This document shows positions 26,688 to 35,303 of a stretch of 53,501 bases of DNA, one piece after another. Below the pieces are notes generated by a model. It ran no database searches. It was not told the DNA's origin and saw nothing but the letters and a program-made list of their open reading frames with translations. The DNA is taken from contig SUPR01000009.1 of NCBI GenBank assembly GCA_005191425.1, forward strand, positions 1-53,501, written 5' to 3'. The stretch's first letter is position 1; each line of letters opens with the position of its first letter. Position numbers and translations under genes: made by a program. The stretch is from Candidatus Helarchaeota ASGARD archaeon Hel_GB_B. GTDB taxonomy: Archaea; Asgardarchaeota; Lokiarchaeia; Helarchaeales; HEL-GB-B.

Positions 26688-27603
26688 CCGATATATCGTG
26701 AATTGATCTGAGACCGTTAATAACTTTATCTACTCCTTCTATTTTGAAGTCATTATTGTCTTCAATAAAACCAAGTAAGAATAACCGAACATTTTTATCT
26801 AATTGAATAGAGATTAATAAAGCTATTCCACTTAATAAATTAATTTTTATTTGATTTCCTAGGGATTTTTCGGTAGCAATATCATATAAAGTATTTAATG
26901 TTAATGCTAAACTATTTATAACTTCAGATGAAAAAGAATCTGCAGAATATTCATTAATAATTATATTTTTTTCGTTCATCAATAATACAGAATTGAAATT
27001 ATTGGTTAAAGCAAACTCTTCTAGTATTTTTCTAATTTTTTGTTCCTTACTTTCAGGCATTAAAATCATAAATGCTTTTGAAAAAGCAAAAAAAATAGTC
27101 CATCTATCGTAAATTGTCGTATTAAAAAATTTGATATTACTATTAGGAATAATTGAATTAATTTTTTCCCGGACATATCTAATATTGGACAAACAAGCTT
27201 CATCTTCTACTAAATCCGGGTCAAATTTATGACAGAATACAAAAATTTGTATATTATTTAAGTTATTTTCATGAAGCTTTTTTATAATTTTCTTAAAAAA
27301 AGTTATAGATTCGAGGATTCTTCGGTAATCTTGAATATCAATTACATATATTATTAAATCGGTGTCTAAAAGAGTGCATTCAATGTCATTTAAATATTTT
27401 TCACGCAATTTTCTTTGGCCAGGTACGTCCCAATTAATTATATTGCAACCAAAAATATTTTCCATTTTATGTCTTTCAATTTTAACTGTGGGAGTTTGAT
27501 TACTTATTAAACTATATTTCTCTTCTAGAATATTCAATATAGTGGATTTTCCACCATTATCTAGACCAAGAAACGCTATTTTTTTAATTTTCAATTTTTC
27601 CAC
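26677..27603 (-). CDS. Rag/Gtr-like GTPase fused to a roadblock-like domain
   Basis: This 308-residue protein has an N-terminal GTPase domain with G1 GLDNGGKST (residues 13-21), G3 WDVPGQRK (58-65) and G4 HKFD (125-128) in place of the usual NKxD. HKxD is characteristic of Rag/Gtr GTPases. The next part, NTTIYDRWTIFFAFSKAF and LMPESKEQKIRKILEEFA, closely follows the Rag order (TSIWDE, LIPN, LRNFA). From about residue 200, NSVLLMNEKNIIINEYS begins a roadblock-like domain as in RagA/Gtr1. Rag proteins recruit TORC1 to the lysosome in eukaryotes; the archaeal role is unknown. The start codon is GTG. It is the first gene of a two-gene operon with a GNAT acetyltransferase. Confidence 0.8.
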   Translation of the reverse strand: MEKLKIKKIAFLGLDNGGKSTILNILEEKYSLISNQTPTVKIERHKMENIFGCNIINWDVPGQRKLREKYLNDIECTLLDTDLIIYVIDIQDYRRILESITFFKKIIKKLHENNLNNIQIFVFCHKFDPDLVEDEACLSNIRYVREKINSIIPNSNIKFFNTTIYDRWTIFFAFSKAFMILMPESKEQKIRKILEEFALTNNFNSVLLMNEKNIIINEYSADSFSSEVINSLALTLNTLYDIATEKSLGNQIKINLLSGIALLISIQLDKNVRLFLLGFIEDNNDFKIEGVDKVINGLRSIHDISDVK

Positions 27604-27820
27604 TTTATTTTGAAAATTATTTCGTTATAGATATTTGTAATCATTACATTTTTGTCTTATTAGTATTTCATTTTTTTTTATATTTTAAAATATTATGATA
27701 GACACTTAATTGTAGTAAAAATTGGGATTTTTTTTTCAACATCACTAATCTAATTTAGAAAAACATTAATGTCAAAAAAATAACAAGGAAAATACTTTAA
27801 TTTTGTATCATTAATTTATA

Positions 27821-27905
27821 TATAAACGAACAACGAATTTTTAACAAAATTCATATCCAATCAAAATCTTTTATTTACATAGTAAAAAAGAATATAAATA
27901 AATAA
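27821..27905. repeat. Dispersed intergenic repeat, copy B
   Basis: This is the most diverged of three copies. It keeps ATAAAC, the inverted repeat GAATTTT-taac-AAAATTC, the block CATATCCAATCAAAATCTTT, TATTTACA, and AAAAAGAATATAAA. The distal GAATATAAA lies about 30 bases before the ATG of the zinc-ribbon gene and could serve as its TATA box, with AAAAA upstream as a BRE-like element. The surrounding 27604-27927 spacer otherwise contains nothing I can name. Confidence 0.68.
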
Positions 27906-27927
27906 AATTTATATTGGTAAAAATAAA

Positions 27928-28419
27928 ATGCAGAATAAAGACAAAGATGAGGCGGATAAAGTAAAATATAATGTTAATGAGAGCAAAACTAATTCAAAGA
28001 TATATATAATTTGTCCAAAATGTGGGACAAAAATAGAATTAGAGGGGTGGAATTGTCCGTTTTGTAATAGTTTTAATACATTTGATTCCTTCTTTTGTAA
28101 AAAATGCGGTAAGAGAATAAAAAAACCAGATGGAACATTTATTCAAAAATATTCTGAGATAAAGGTAGGACTTGATGATAAAAGAAAAATGGTATATTCA
28201 ATAAAAATCTGGGGAAAAAATAAATTCAAGTTTAATGACCAGGATAAGAAAAATGAAGAAGAAAATATTGAAAAGTTATCTTTTGATAAATTCAGACATT
28301 GGAAAATAAGTGAAGGAAGATGTGAGAAATGTTTCGCAAAAATTCCGGAAAGACTCAAAAAATTAATGGAAAAAGGTTATAAAGTTAGGTGTGAAGTTTG
28401 CGATAATCCATTAAATTAA
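27928..28419 (+). CDS. Zinc-ribbon protein
   Basis: The 163-residue protein has five CxxC pairs: CPKC (29-32), CPFC (43-46), CKKC (57-60), CEKC (132-135) and CEVC (155-158). The first three form a tight double-zinc-ribbon-like module, and the last two a separate C-terminal ribbon. The middle is lysine-rich and probably flexible. Such small multi-ribbon proteins in archaea bind nucleic acid or other proteins; no function can be assigned. It has its own promoter region within repeat copy B and lies before the 2-hydroxyacyl-CoA dehydratase-like genes, but 92 bases separate them. Confidence 0.75.
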   Translation: MQNKDKDEADKVKYNVNESKTNSKIYIICPKCGTKIELEGWNCPFCNSFNTFDSFFCKKCGKRIKKPDGTFIQKYSEIKVGLDDKRKMVYSIKIWGKNKFKFNDQDKKNEEENIEKLSFDKFRHWKISEGRCEKCFAKIPERLKKLMEKGYKVRCEVCDNPLN

Positions 28420-28511
28420 TTTGTTTTATATTTATAAAATAGAAATTTATAAACAATTCTTTTTTTTTACTATATTAAATTTTAATTAAATTAAATAGTT
28501 AGGCGGTTTTT

Positions 28512-29600
28512 TTGATCGATATTGAAATTGATGAGATGATTTTAACCTTAAAAAATTTAAATAAAGCAATTATTGGAATATTTCCACATATGATGGTACC
28601 ACTTGAATTAATTTATGCTACATTAAAATGTCATCCAGTTATATTATGTTTAGGTGGAAATGATGATATGGCAAATATTGGGACGGAGTACCTAACTCAA
28701 GCCACATGTCCTTTTGCAAGAGGTGCGATTGGGTATTTCAATACAGACGAGCCATTATATTCGCAAATAAAATATATAGTAGGCGGGAATTATTGTAATG
28801 GAGATTTAACAGCAAGTGAAATGATAACTTATTATTTTGACAGAGATATGATACCAATAGTTTTTCCAACTACCTCAAAATCATCTGCAGTTAAATTTTA
28901 TTATGAAGAATTAAAAAAATTTAAATCTCATTTAGAAAAAAAGTTTGATGTAATAATTAAAAATGACCAAATATATGATGCAATTGACAAATTTAATGAA
29001 ATGCGCCAATTATTTAGAAGAATTAATGAAGAAAAGATTAACAATTCAATAATAAATCATTTAGAATTACAAAATTTGCTATATGAAGCAATGATAGCTG
29101 GTCCAGACTATATAATCCCTAAGCTCCGCACAATACTTGAAAGTTCATCACAAGGTCAAATTGGACAGCATAAAGTGCTGCTTATTGGGTCAGTTATTGC
29201 TCTTGGTGATAAATTTTTGGAAATATTATTAGATCTAGATATTGACGTTGTAATAAATGATACAGAATTTGGTTTTGGATTTTTTGAAAAAGATATTGAA
29301 AAGAAGCATGATGACCCTTTAATGGATTTAACAGACTATTATTTAAAAAATACAATAGCAGCAAGAATGTACCCAAATAGTACTACAGTCCCTCGAGCTA
29401 TAAATTTTTATAAGAAATATGGAGCTAAAGGTGTTATTAACCATGTGCTCAAATTTTGTGATCCATATGTAGCTCATAAAGCATTATTTAAATCTAAAAT
29501 GCAAGAAGCAGGAATACCTTCCCTTGAAATTGAAAGGGATTATTCTGTTAATATAGGTCAATTAAAAACTAGAATTGAAGCTTTTATCGAGATGATTTAA
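28512..29600 (+). CDS. 2-hydroxyacyl-CoA dehydratase/benzoyl-CoA reductase-type subunit, HgdB-like
   Basis: This 362-residue protein belongs to the HgdB/BcrB-BcrC/FldB superfamily, iron-sulfur enzymes that dehydrate 2-hydroxyacyl-CoAs or reduce aromatic CoA esters through radical anions. Three cysteines sit where the family binds its [4Fe-4S] cluster: ATCPFARG, GGNYCNGD and LKFCDPY. The C-terminal signature QLKTRIEAFIEMI is typical. The start is TTG with GGCGG just upstream; no better ATG keeps the N-terminal fold. The stop overlaps the start of the next subunit (TAATG), so they form a heterodimer. No HgdC-type activator ATPase is in the window. Confidence 0.85.
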   Translation: MIDIEIDEMILTLKNLNKAIIGIFPHMMVPLELIYATLKCHPVILCLGGNDDMANIGTEYLTQATCPFARGAIGYFNTDEPLYSQIKYIVGGNYCNGDLTASEMITYYFDRDMIPIVFPTTSKSSAVKFYYEELKKFKSHLEKKFDVIIKNDQIYDAIDKFNEMRQLFRRINEEKINNSIINHLELQNLLYEAMIAGPDYIIPKLRTILESSSQGQIGQHKVLLIGSVIALGDKFLEILLDLDIDVVINDTEFGFGFFEKDIEKKHDDPLMDLTDYYLKNTIAARMYPNSTTVPRAINFYKKYGAKGVINHVLKFCDPYVAHKALFKSKMQEAGIPSLEIERDYSVNIGQLKTRIEAFIEMI

Positions 29601-30976
29601 TGACGCAATCAAGTGATGAAAATTATATCCCACAATATCGACCAATGATTAATGGGATTTTGATAGAGAATTATTTAAAATTAGTAATGGCATTTTTATC
29701 TTCAAAATCACAGATGCAATACTTTAGAAAGAGTGGTAAAAAAATTGGGATGATCTCTTTACCTTGGGGAAGAGAGTTTATTTTCGCATCTAAAGCTGTC
29801 CCAATTCATTTTCCAAGAGTCGGTAATTTTGAATCGCACCCAATCCTAAAGGCGTTAAATTTGGGTAAAAGTTTTGGCTGGACCAATTTAATGAATGTTG
29901 TCAGATCCTTAAAATATTTAACTGGTGATAAATTTTATGTAAAACTTATTTATGACTTTGTACACGCTATATTTTGGAATTATGATAGATATATAAAAAT
30001 TGGTGAAGAATCAGGTATATTTCCGTTAGATTCTTGTTTTGGTACCAGAATGTTGTATGGAAATATTGTAGATAATTCAGCAAATATTGATTTTAACTTA
30101 GGACTTGGTACCAGGTGTAATTGGTTTAGTAAATATTTTGAGATAGTAGAGGATTTTCCGAAACCAAGAAATAAAGGTAAAGTCCCATTATTATTACTGG
30201 AAATTCCCAATACATTTGATGACAATGGCTTTAATACTTTAAAAGAAAATATAAATCAACTTCTTGGAAATTTAGAAAAAATAACAGGGAATACAATTAC
30301 CAATAACGACCTTTATAAAAGCGCCGTAATATCAAATTCTATTAAAAAATATTTTAAAAAATTAATGATAATGTGGTCGGGTAATAATATAAAATTACCA
30401 CCATTAGCATATACTAACCTTTTTGCCTTATTGCATATTGCATTTACTGATTATCTTGGAGATGATAAATTTTTTGCTGATACACTAAAAAACTTAATTA
30501 CTGAACTGAAAAGTCCCTATAAGCAAAGTTATGACGTTTCAAATGTCCCGAAAATCGCTTTAATTAATCATTTTGGTGGTTATGAACCAGAATTACCATA
30601 TATAATTGATGAATTGGGTGGAAGATTAATAATTCCAGATTGGCACAGCCTTGGACTGCTTGAAGACACAAAAACTACAGGAGATATGATAGATAATTTT
30701 ACCCAAGATATTCTACATGTATCGTTTTGTTGGTGTAATAATTTAATAATGAGTAAAAATTGGGTGGATACAGTTGACAAGTTAAATGTTGACGGTGTAA
30801 TTTTTAATGCAACATATGGTTGTAAGTCGCTTACTCCAGCCCTTAAATTATTCCAAGATAAATTAAAAGAATTAGATAGACCAATACCTGCAACCTTTAT
30901 AAATTTTCAAAATATTGGAGATAATCTCGGACAAATAAAGACAAGAGTTGGTGCTTTAATTGAAATGATCAAGTAA
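29600..30976 (+). CDS. 2-hydroxyacyl-CoA dehydratase/benzoyl-CoA reductase-type subunit, HgdA-like
   Basis: This 458-residue partner subunit is translationally coupled to the preceding gene. It has its own three conserved cysteines, in LDSCFGTRM, LGTRCNWF and TYGCKSL, so it probably binds a second [4Fe-4S] cluster. It ends with QIKTRVGALIEMIK, parallel to the first subunit. GGYEPELPYIIDELGGRLIIPDWH is a family segment in the second half. Dehydratases of 2-hydroxyglutaryl-, lactoyl- or phenyllactyl-CoA and benzoyl-CoA reductase share this layout, so the substrate is open. A decayed relative of this gene follows directly. Confidence 0.85.
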   Translation: MTQSSDENYIPQYRPMINGILIENYLKLVMAFLSSKSQMQYFRKSGKKIGMISLPWGREFIFASKAVPIHFPRVGNFESHPILKALNLGKSFGWTNLMNVVRSLKYLTGDKFYVKLIYDFVHAIFWNYDRYIKIGEESGIFPLDSCFGTRMLYGNIVDNSANIDFNLGLGTRCNWFSKYFEIVEDFPKPRNKGKVPLLLLEIPNTFDDNGFNTLKENINQLLGNLEKITGNTITNNDLYKSAVISNSIKKYFKKLMIMWSGNNIKLPPLAYTNLFALLHIAFTDYLGDDKFFADTLKNLITELKSPYKQSYDVSNVPKIALINHFGGYEPELPYIIDELGGRLIIPDWHSLGLLEDTKTTGDMIDNFTQDILHVSFCWCNNLIMSKNWVDTVDKLNVDGVIFNATYGCKSLTPALKLFQDKLKELDRPIPATFINFQNIGDNLGQIKTRVGALIEMIK

Positions 30977-30992
30977 TAGTCGTGAAATTTTT

Positions 30993-32327
30993 ATGGAATT
31001 TTTAAGTGAAGACTTATTATCTCTTGCATTTATTAATCTGAGTTTAAAATATTTTAGTACCTTAGACCAAACCAAAAAAGCAAGGCGAAAAAAATACAAA
31101 TTAATCAGTACAATGTTTCCAATTCTTAATGAAGTAATTTTCTCTACCAAGGCTCTTCCATTATTTTTACCAAGAGTACCAATTTCTGGAGAAAAATATG
31201 ATGATATATCAAGAATATTAGGGGACATTAATTAGCCGAAGATATTTTGGGGTCAAATGTACTTACAAAAGGCATTGGTGTAGCTTCAAAAGTAATATCA
31301 TTAGATTCAATTGTTTTAAAGCAATTAGACCAAGTATATGCTAGCTATAAAAAATATGTAGATATCTGTGAACGGTCAAATAAATATTTTATATCTTGTT
31401 TTGGGACAGAATTATTTTATGGAGCTGTTCTCGATCACCATAAAAATCTAATTGATGCTAATCTTTCTTTTGGCACGCGATGTGTGAGTTTAAATAAAAG
31501 TTTTGAGTTAATTTCTCAAGTCGGAATAAAAGAGCTATTTATAGACATACCAAATTATGAGACTGAAACACCACATAGTCTTTATTATTTATATGACCAA
31601 ATTCAAGAATTCGCAATTAATCTTGAAGAGTTAGCTGGACCTATTGACGAAGAAAAAGTTATTAAATATACTGAGTTAATTAACAATATAAAAAATTTAT
31701 ATTTAGAGTTCTATTCATTCTTTAAAGAAAAATATCTTCCGATGAGGCCTACATCATTTCAGCACTTATTCTCAATGATTAATTTAAGTTATATTGATTT
31801 AATTTGTGCTCCAAAATATTTATACAGAAATTTAAAATCATTAATTCAAGAATTAAAGAGTAGAATTGTAGAAGGAAAAGGATTCGATTCCCCTGATTCT
31901 GTGAATTTGCTATTACTCCCAAGTTTCGGCGGTTATGATGGTGAATTGTGCAATTATGCTGCAGAAAATAATGCATTTGTATTTTATTCAGATTAGTGGT
32001 TTTTGGGAATGTTAAACCCAGTTGATTTAAAAGGAGATTGGATCAAGAATCAAGCAAAGTTTTGTTTATGTATTGAGAATACATGGGCTTTTTCTGAATC
32101 AATTGTGAATCAATGGATAAAAATGATTAAAAAATTAAAAATTGATGGCATTATCTTTAATGATATTACAAGGTTGCAATTCTATTTCTGCTGCAGAATT
32201 TCATTTAAGAAAGGAACTACAAAAAATAGATCTGCCAATAGTCAGTACCAATTTTAGAAATATTGGAGAGAATCTTGAACAATTAAGGACATGTATCAGC
32301 GCTTTAATAGAAACTATTAGAAAGTAA
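30993..32327 (+). pseudogene. Decayed paralogue of the HgdA-like subunit
   Basis: From ATG 30993 the frame reads as an N-terminus of the HgdA-like family, shifts frame near 31230-31247, runs to a TAG at 31994, continues in the same frame past it, then shifts again near 32167-32176 and ends at 32327. The pieces in order align with the intact gene just upstream: SCFGTELFYG, FGTRCVSL and RGCNSIS carry the three cysteines, and LEQLRTCISALIETIRK matches its C-terminus. The TAG stands where the intact gene has Trp in PDWH. It is therefore a duplicate gene, probably once a third subunit, that is no longer translated whole. Confidence 0.82.
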
Positions 32328-32707
32328 ATTAGTAATTAATATCATAAATTTATCAATTAATAGAAATTAAATAAATTGAGAAAATAATAATTGCCCTAGA
32401 TTAAAATATCTAATCGATAAAATATTTATACCCAAAAATTTTATTAAGAAATAATCGTTTTTGTTCTTTTTCTTATGATTGTTTATAATAGAATATTAAA
32501 TGTATAGAAAACTGTATTATCAAAGGATATTTGAATTACAATTCTTTTAATTTATTTTTCTTATTTTAAATTTGATTTTCATCCATTAAATTTAAATTTT
32601 CAAAGGATTTTTCATTGATTATTAAAATTTTATTCAATCAAAATTAATATAATTTAAATTGAATAAAAAGTTCTAATTAAAGAATAAATTTGAAGGGAAA
32701 TTAAGAG
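32328..32707. other. Gene-free spacer before the Hdr-like operon
   Basis: This 380-base AT-rich spacer separates the decayed dehydratase copy from the iron-sulfur operon and should contain the operon promoter. I see no RNA gene, repeat or reading frame. Confidence 0.6.
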
Positions 32708-34081
32708 ATGTTTAAGGAGTTTTCTAGCTTTAAACAGAGAATAATTAATGAATGTGTCGAATGTGGCACATGTTTTAAATACTGTTATGCATATAAGAGG
32801 ACAAAATTCCCGATTTGGAAGAATTGGAAAGATTTTTTTGAAAAAGGAGAGAAGAGTAAAGAAGTTAAAAAATTTGTTAAAGCGTGTATATATTGTAAAT
32901 ATCATGAATATTCATGTCCAAATGGAATTAAACTTACAGAATTACTTCCAGCATTAAGAAATGACTTGTCAAAAATATATCCAAGGTTTGCGTGGACACC
33001 ACATATAACTCCAGGCATTTTGGGTCGTTTTATGAAATCACCCAGGCTTTATTCATTTTGGAGATATATGAATAATTTACTTATATCTGAAGAAGATAGG
33101 GAGAAATGGGACCACCGACGTGAGCCAAAGAAGCGGGATGTTGTATTTTTTTCAGGATGTGGTATTCAATTATTACCGGATATTTATTTTTCAATGTTGA
33201 ATATTTTAGAAAAATTAGGAATAAATTATGGACTTATTGACGGTCATTATAATAAAGCGATATGCTGCGGAACAGTTCTTTTTTTGTTAGGAAATTATAA
33301 ATATGGAAAAAAAGTGCTGAGCAATTTAATAAAGGAAATTAAAAAATTTGGGACAAAAAAAGTTATAATTCATTGTGCGACTTGTAATTGGGGGTTAACC
33401 CAAATAGCCCCGAATGTGATCGAAGATTTTGATTTAGAAATTATTCATGCAACAACATATATAGGGGAACTCTTACAGAAAAATCCAGAACTAAAGAAAA
33501 TACTTAAAAAACCCAGTAAAGAACAGGTTATAACAATTCATGATTCATGCCATCTTGTTAGAGGAGGAGACCTTGATGGTGCTAGAAATTTATTGGGTCA
33601 ACTTCCGGGAATTACAATTTCTGAGATGAAACATAACAAATTGAACGCCATTTGTGATATATATTGTATATTACGAGCTTTTCCTCATCGTCCATTGGAT
33701 ATAATTTTAAATAACAACAATATCCCTATTTCAAAAGAAGCTATCGAGTCAAATGCTAATACATTAGTAAGTTTATGCTTGGGATGTCATGCCTTGCAAT
33801 CAATTTTAGGACAGAATTTTTTGAATACATTTGGCAGAAAAAGCCGTCAAATACCTTTAATTAACTGGACCACTATTTTAGGTGAATATTTAGGACTACC
33901 AAAAAGAAGAGGTCTAGATTTTTGGCTTAAACATGTTATTACATCTCCTTTTAAAGACAGTCTTTTATTTTGGATATTAAATGCAATAAAATCTTTAGTT
34001 TATGGCTATATATTGAATAGGATTCCACCTATAAGAGTGCCAAATTATTTGAAATTAAGAAATAAAAGTGATCATAAATGA
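32708..34081 (+). CDS. HdrD/GlpC-like iron-sulfur protein with CCG domains
   Basis: The 457-residue protein starts with a ferredoxin-like region: CVECGTCFKYC (cluster 1) and CIYCKYHEYSCP, where the second site shows only three cysteines. Two CCG domains follow. The first is complete (SGCG, ICCG, CATC). The second has HDSCH and CLGC but NAICD where CCG is expected, so its non-cubane cluster may be changed or absent. CCG domains form the catalytic part of HdrB/HdrD, GlpC and LutA-like electron-transfer proteins. The C-terminal helix (about residues 415-445) is hydrophobic and may touch the membrane. The stop overlaps the next start (ATGA). Confidence 0.82.
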   Translation: MFKEFSSFKQRIINECVECGTCFKYCYAYKRTKFPIWKNWKDFFEKGEKSKEVKKFVKACIYCKYHEYSCPNGIKLTELLPALRNDLSKIYPRFAWTPHITPGILGRFMKSPRLYSFWRYMNNLLISEEDREKWDHRREPKKRDVVFFSGCGIQLLPDIYFSMLNILEKLGINYGLIDGHYNKAICCGTVLFLLGNYKYGKKVLSNLIKEIKKFGTKKVIIHCATCNWGLTQIAPNVIEDFDLEIIHATTYIGELLQKNPELKKILKKPSKEQVITIHDSCHLVRGGDLDGARNLLGQLPGITISEMKHNKLNAICDIYCILRAFPHRPLDIILNNNNIPISKEAIESNANTLVSLCLGCHALQSILGQNFLNTFGRKSRQIPLINWTTILGEYLGLPKRRGLDFWLKHVITSPFKDSLLFWILNAIKSLVYGYILNRIPPIRVPNYLKLRNKSDHK

Positions 34082-35259
34082 ATAAAAGTAGAAAAAAGAA
34101 GCTGAAAAAACTTGTAAATATTTGCAATAAACATGCAAGATTTTCCTTACCTACATTTACGGGTTCACTAGTTAGAGCATTTGATGCTATATTAAATGAT
34201 GACGAGGTTGATTTTCTATTAGAAATTGGTACAGAACGATTGACAATTGATGAAATAAAAAAACGAGTTGACCTTTCAGAAGTAGAATTTTCAACCATTT
34301 TTGAAAGTTTGATTAAAAAAGGTATTTTATGGTCAAGTACATCCGAATCTGGGGATATTTATTATGAGATTCCACCGATGATGCTCGGATGGTTTGAAAT
34401 GAGTTTTGCAGATAATAATATAACTCCTGAAAAAAAGAAATTTTCAAATCATTTATCAAGTTATTTCAATACTTTTAAAAAGTTTAATCTCCCAATCTTA
34501 AGGTCTTTGATAAACTTATGGATTAGGCTTAGGCCACCCATGTCTGAGATTGCCACGGTTGAACCGAAAAAAGCTCCTACAACTGAAAAAGTTATAGATA
34601 TTAATAGTAAAGTTGAATTAACTGATTCTAAAGTCTTCGCGCTTAAAACAGTTAATTTACTCGTGGAAAAATATGGAAATAAAGGTAAAATAGCTGTTAC
34701 AAATTGTTTGTGTAGGCAACATTGGGAAATTGAAGGAGAACCATGTAGATTAGAATTACCTTTGGAAGCGCATTTATGGATTGGAAAAGTAGCTGATCAT
34801 GTAATTAAATATAATTTGGGGCGAGAAATCTCTGTAGAAGAAGCAATTTCAATAATTGAAGAATGTCACAAAAAAGGTGGGATAAACCATATATGGCACA
34901 ACAGAATGGACTTAAACGAACCTGAAATTTCAATTTGCAATTGTTGCTGGGATTGTTGCGCTTCTATCGGTAATTGGAATAGAGGAATAATGCCAATTCT
35001 TTTAAAAGCATATTATATAGCTACAATACCTGACAAGAACATTTGTATAGGTTGTGGAATATGTATAAAATATTGTCCTACTCAAGCTATTAAATTAAAG
35101 GATAGAAAGGCAGTACATAATCACAAACTATGTATTGGATGCGGGCAATGTGAATTTCAATGTCCCAATGGGGCAGTTAAACTTATTATAAAAGAGAGAA
35201 TGGTATTATTACCCGCAAGAAGTCCGTCCAAATGGATTAAACGCCTTGAATCGCTTTAA
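34078..35259 (+). CDS. Ferredoxin-type protein with N-terminal winged-helix-like region
   Basis: This 393-residue protein has three parts. The N-terminus (to about 110) resembles a winged helix: RLTIDEIKKRVDLSEVEFSTIFESLIKKGIL. The middle has a cysteine-rich block, CLCRQHWEIEGEPC and CNCCWDCCAS. The C-terminus has two ferredoxin motifs, CIGCGICIKYCP and CIGCGQCEFQCP, for two [4Fe-4S] clusters. Archaeal relatives occur as electron carriers beside oxidoreductases, where the helical N-terminus is probably structural. It is coupled to the CCG proteins on both sides: four-base overlap upstream and 44 bases downstream. It probably passes electrons between them. Confidence 0.8.
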   Translation: MNKSRKKKLKKLVNICNKHARFSLPTFTGSLVRAFDAILNDDEVDFLLEIGTERLTIDEIKKRVDLSEVEFSTIFESLIKKGILWSSTSESGDIYYEIPPMMLGWFEMSFADNNITPEKKKFSNHLSSYFNTFKKFNLPILRSLINLWIRLRPPMSEIATVEPKKAPTTEKVIDINSKVELTDSKVFALKTVNLLVEKYGNKGKIAVTNCLCRQHWEIEGEPCRLELPLEAHLWIGKVADHVIKYNLGREISVEEAISIIEECHKKGGINHIWHNRMDLNEPEISICNCCWDCCASIGNWNRGIMPILLKAYYIATIPDKNICIGCGICIKYCPTQAIKLKDRKAVHNHKLCIGCGQCEFQCPNGAVKLIIKERMVLLPARSPSKWIKRLESL

Positions 35260-35303
35260 ATCTTAAAAATAACTTGAAATAAAAATTAAATGATGTAATT
35301 GAA

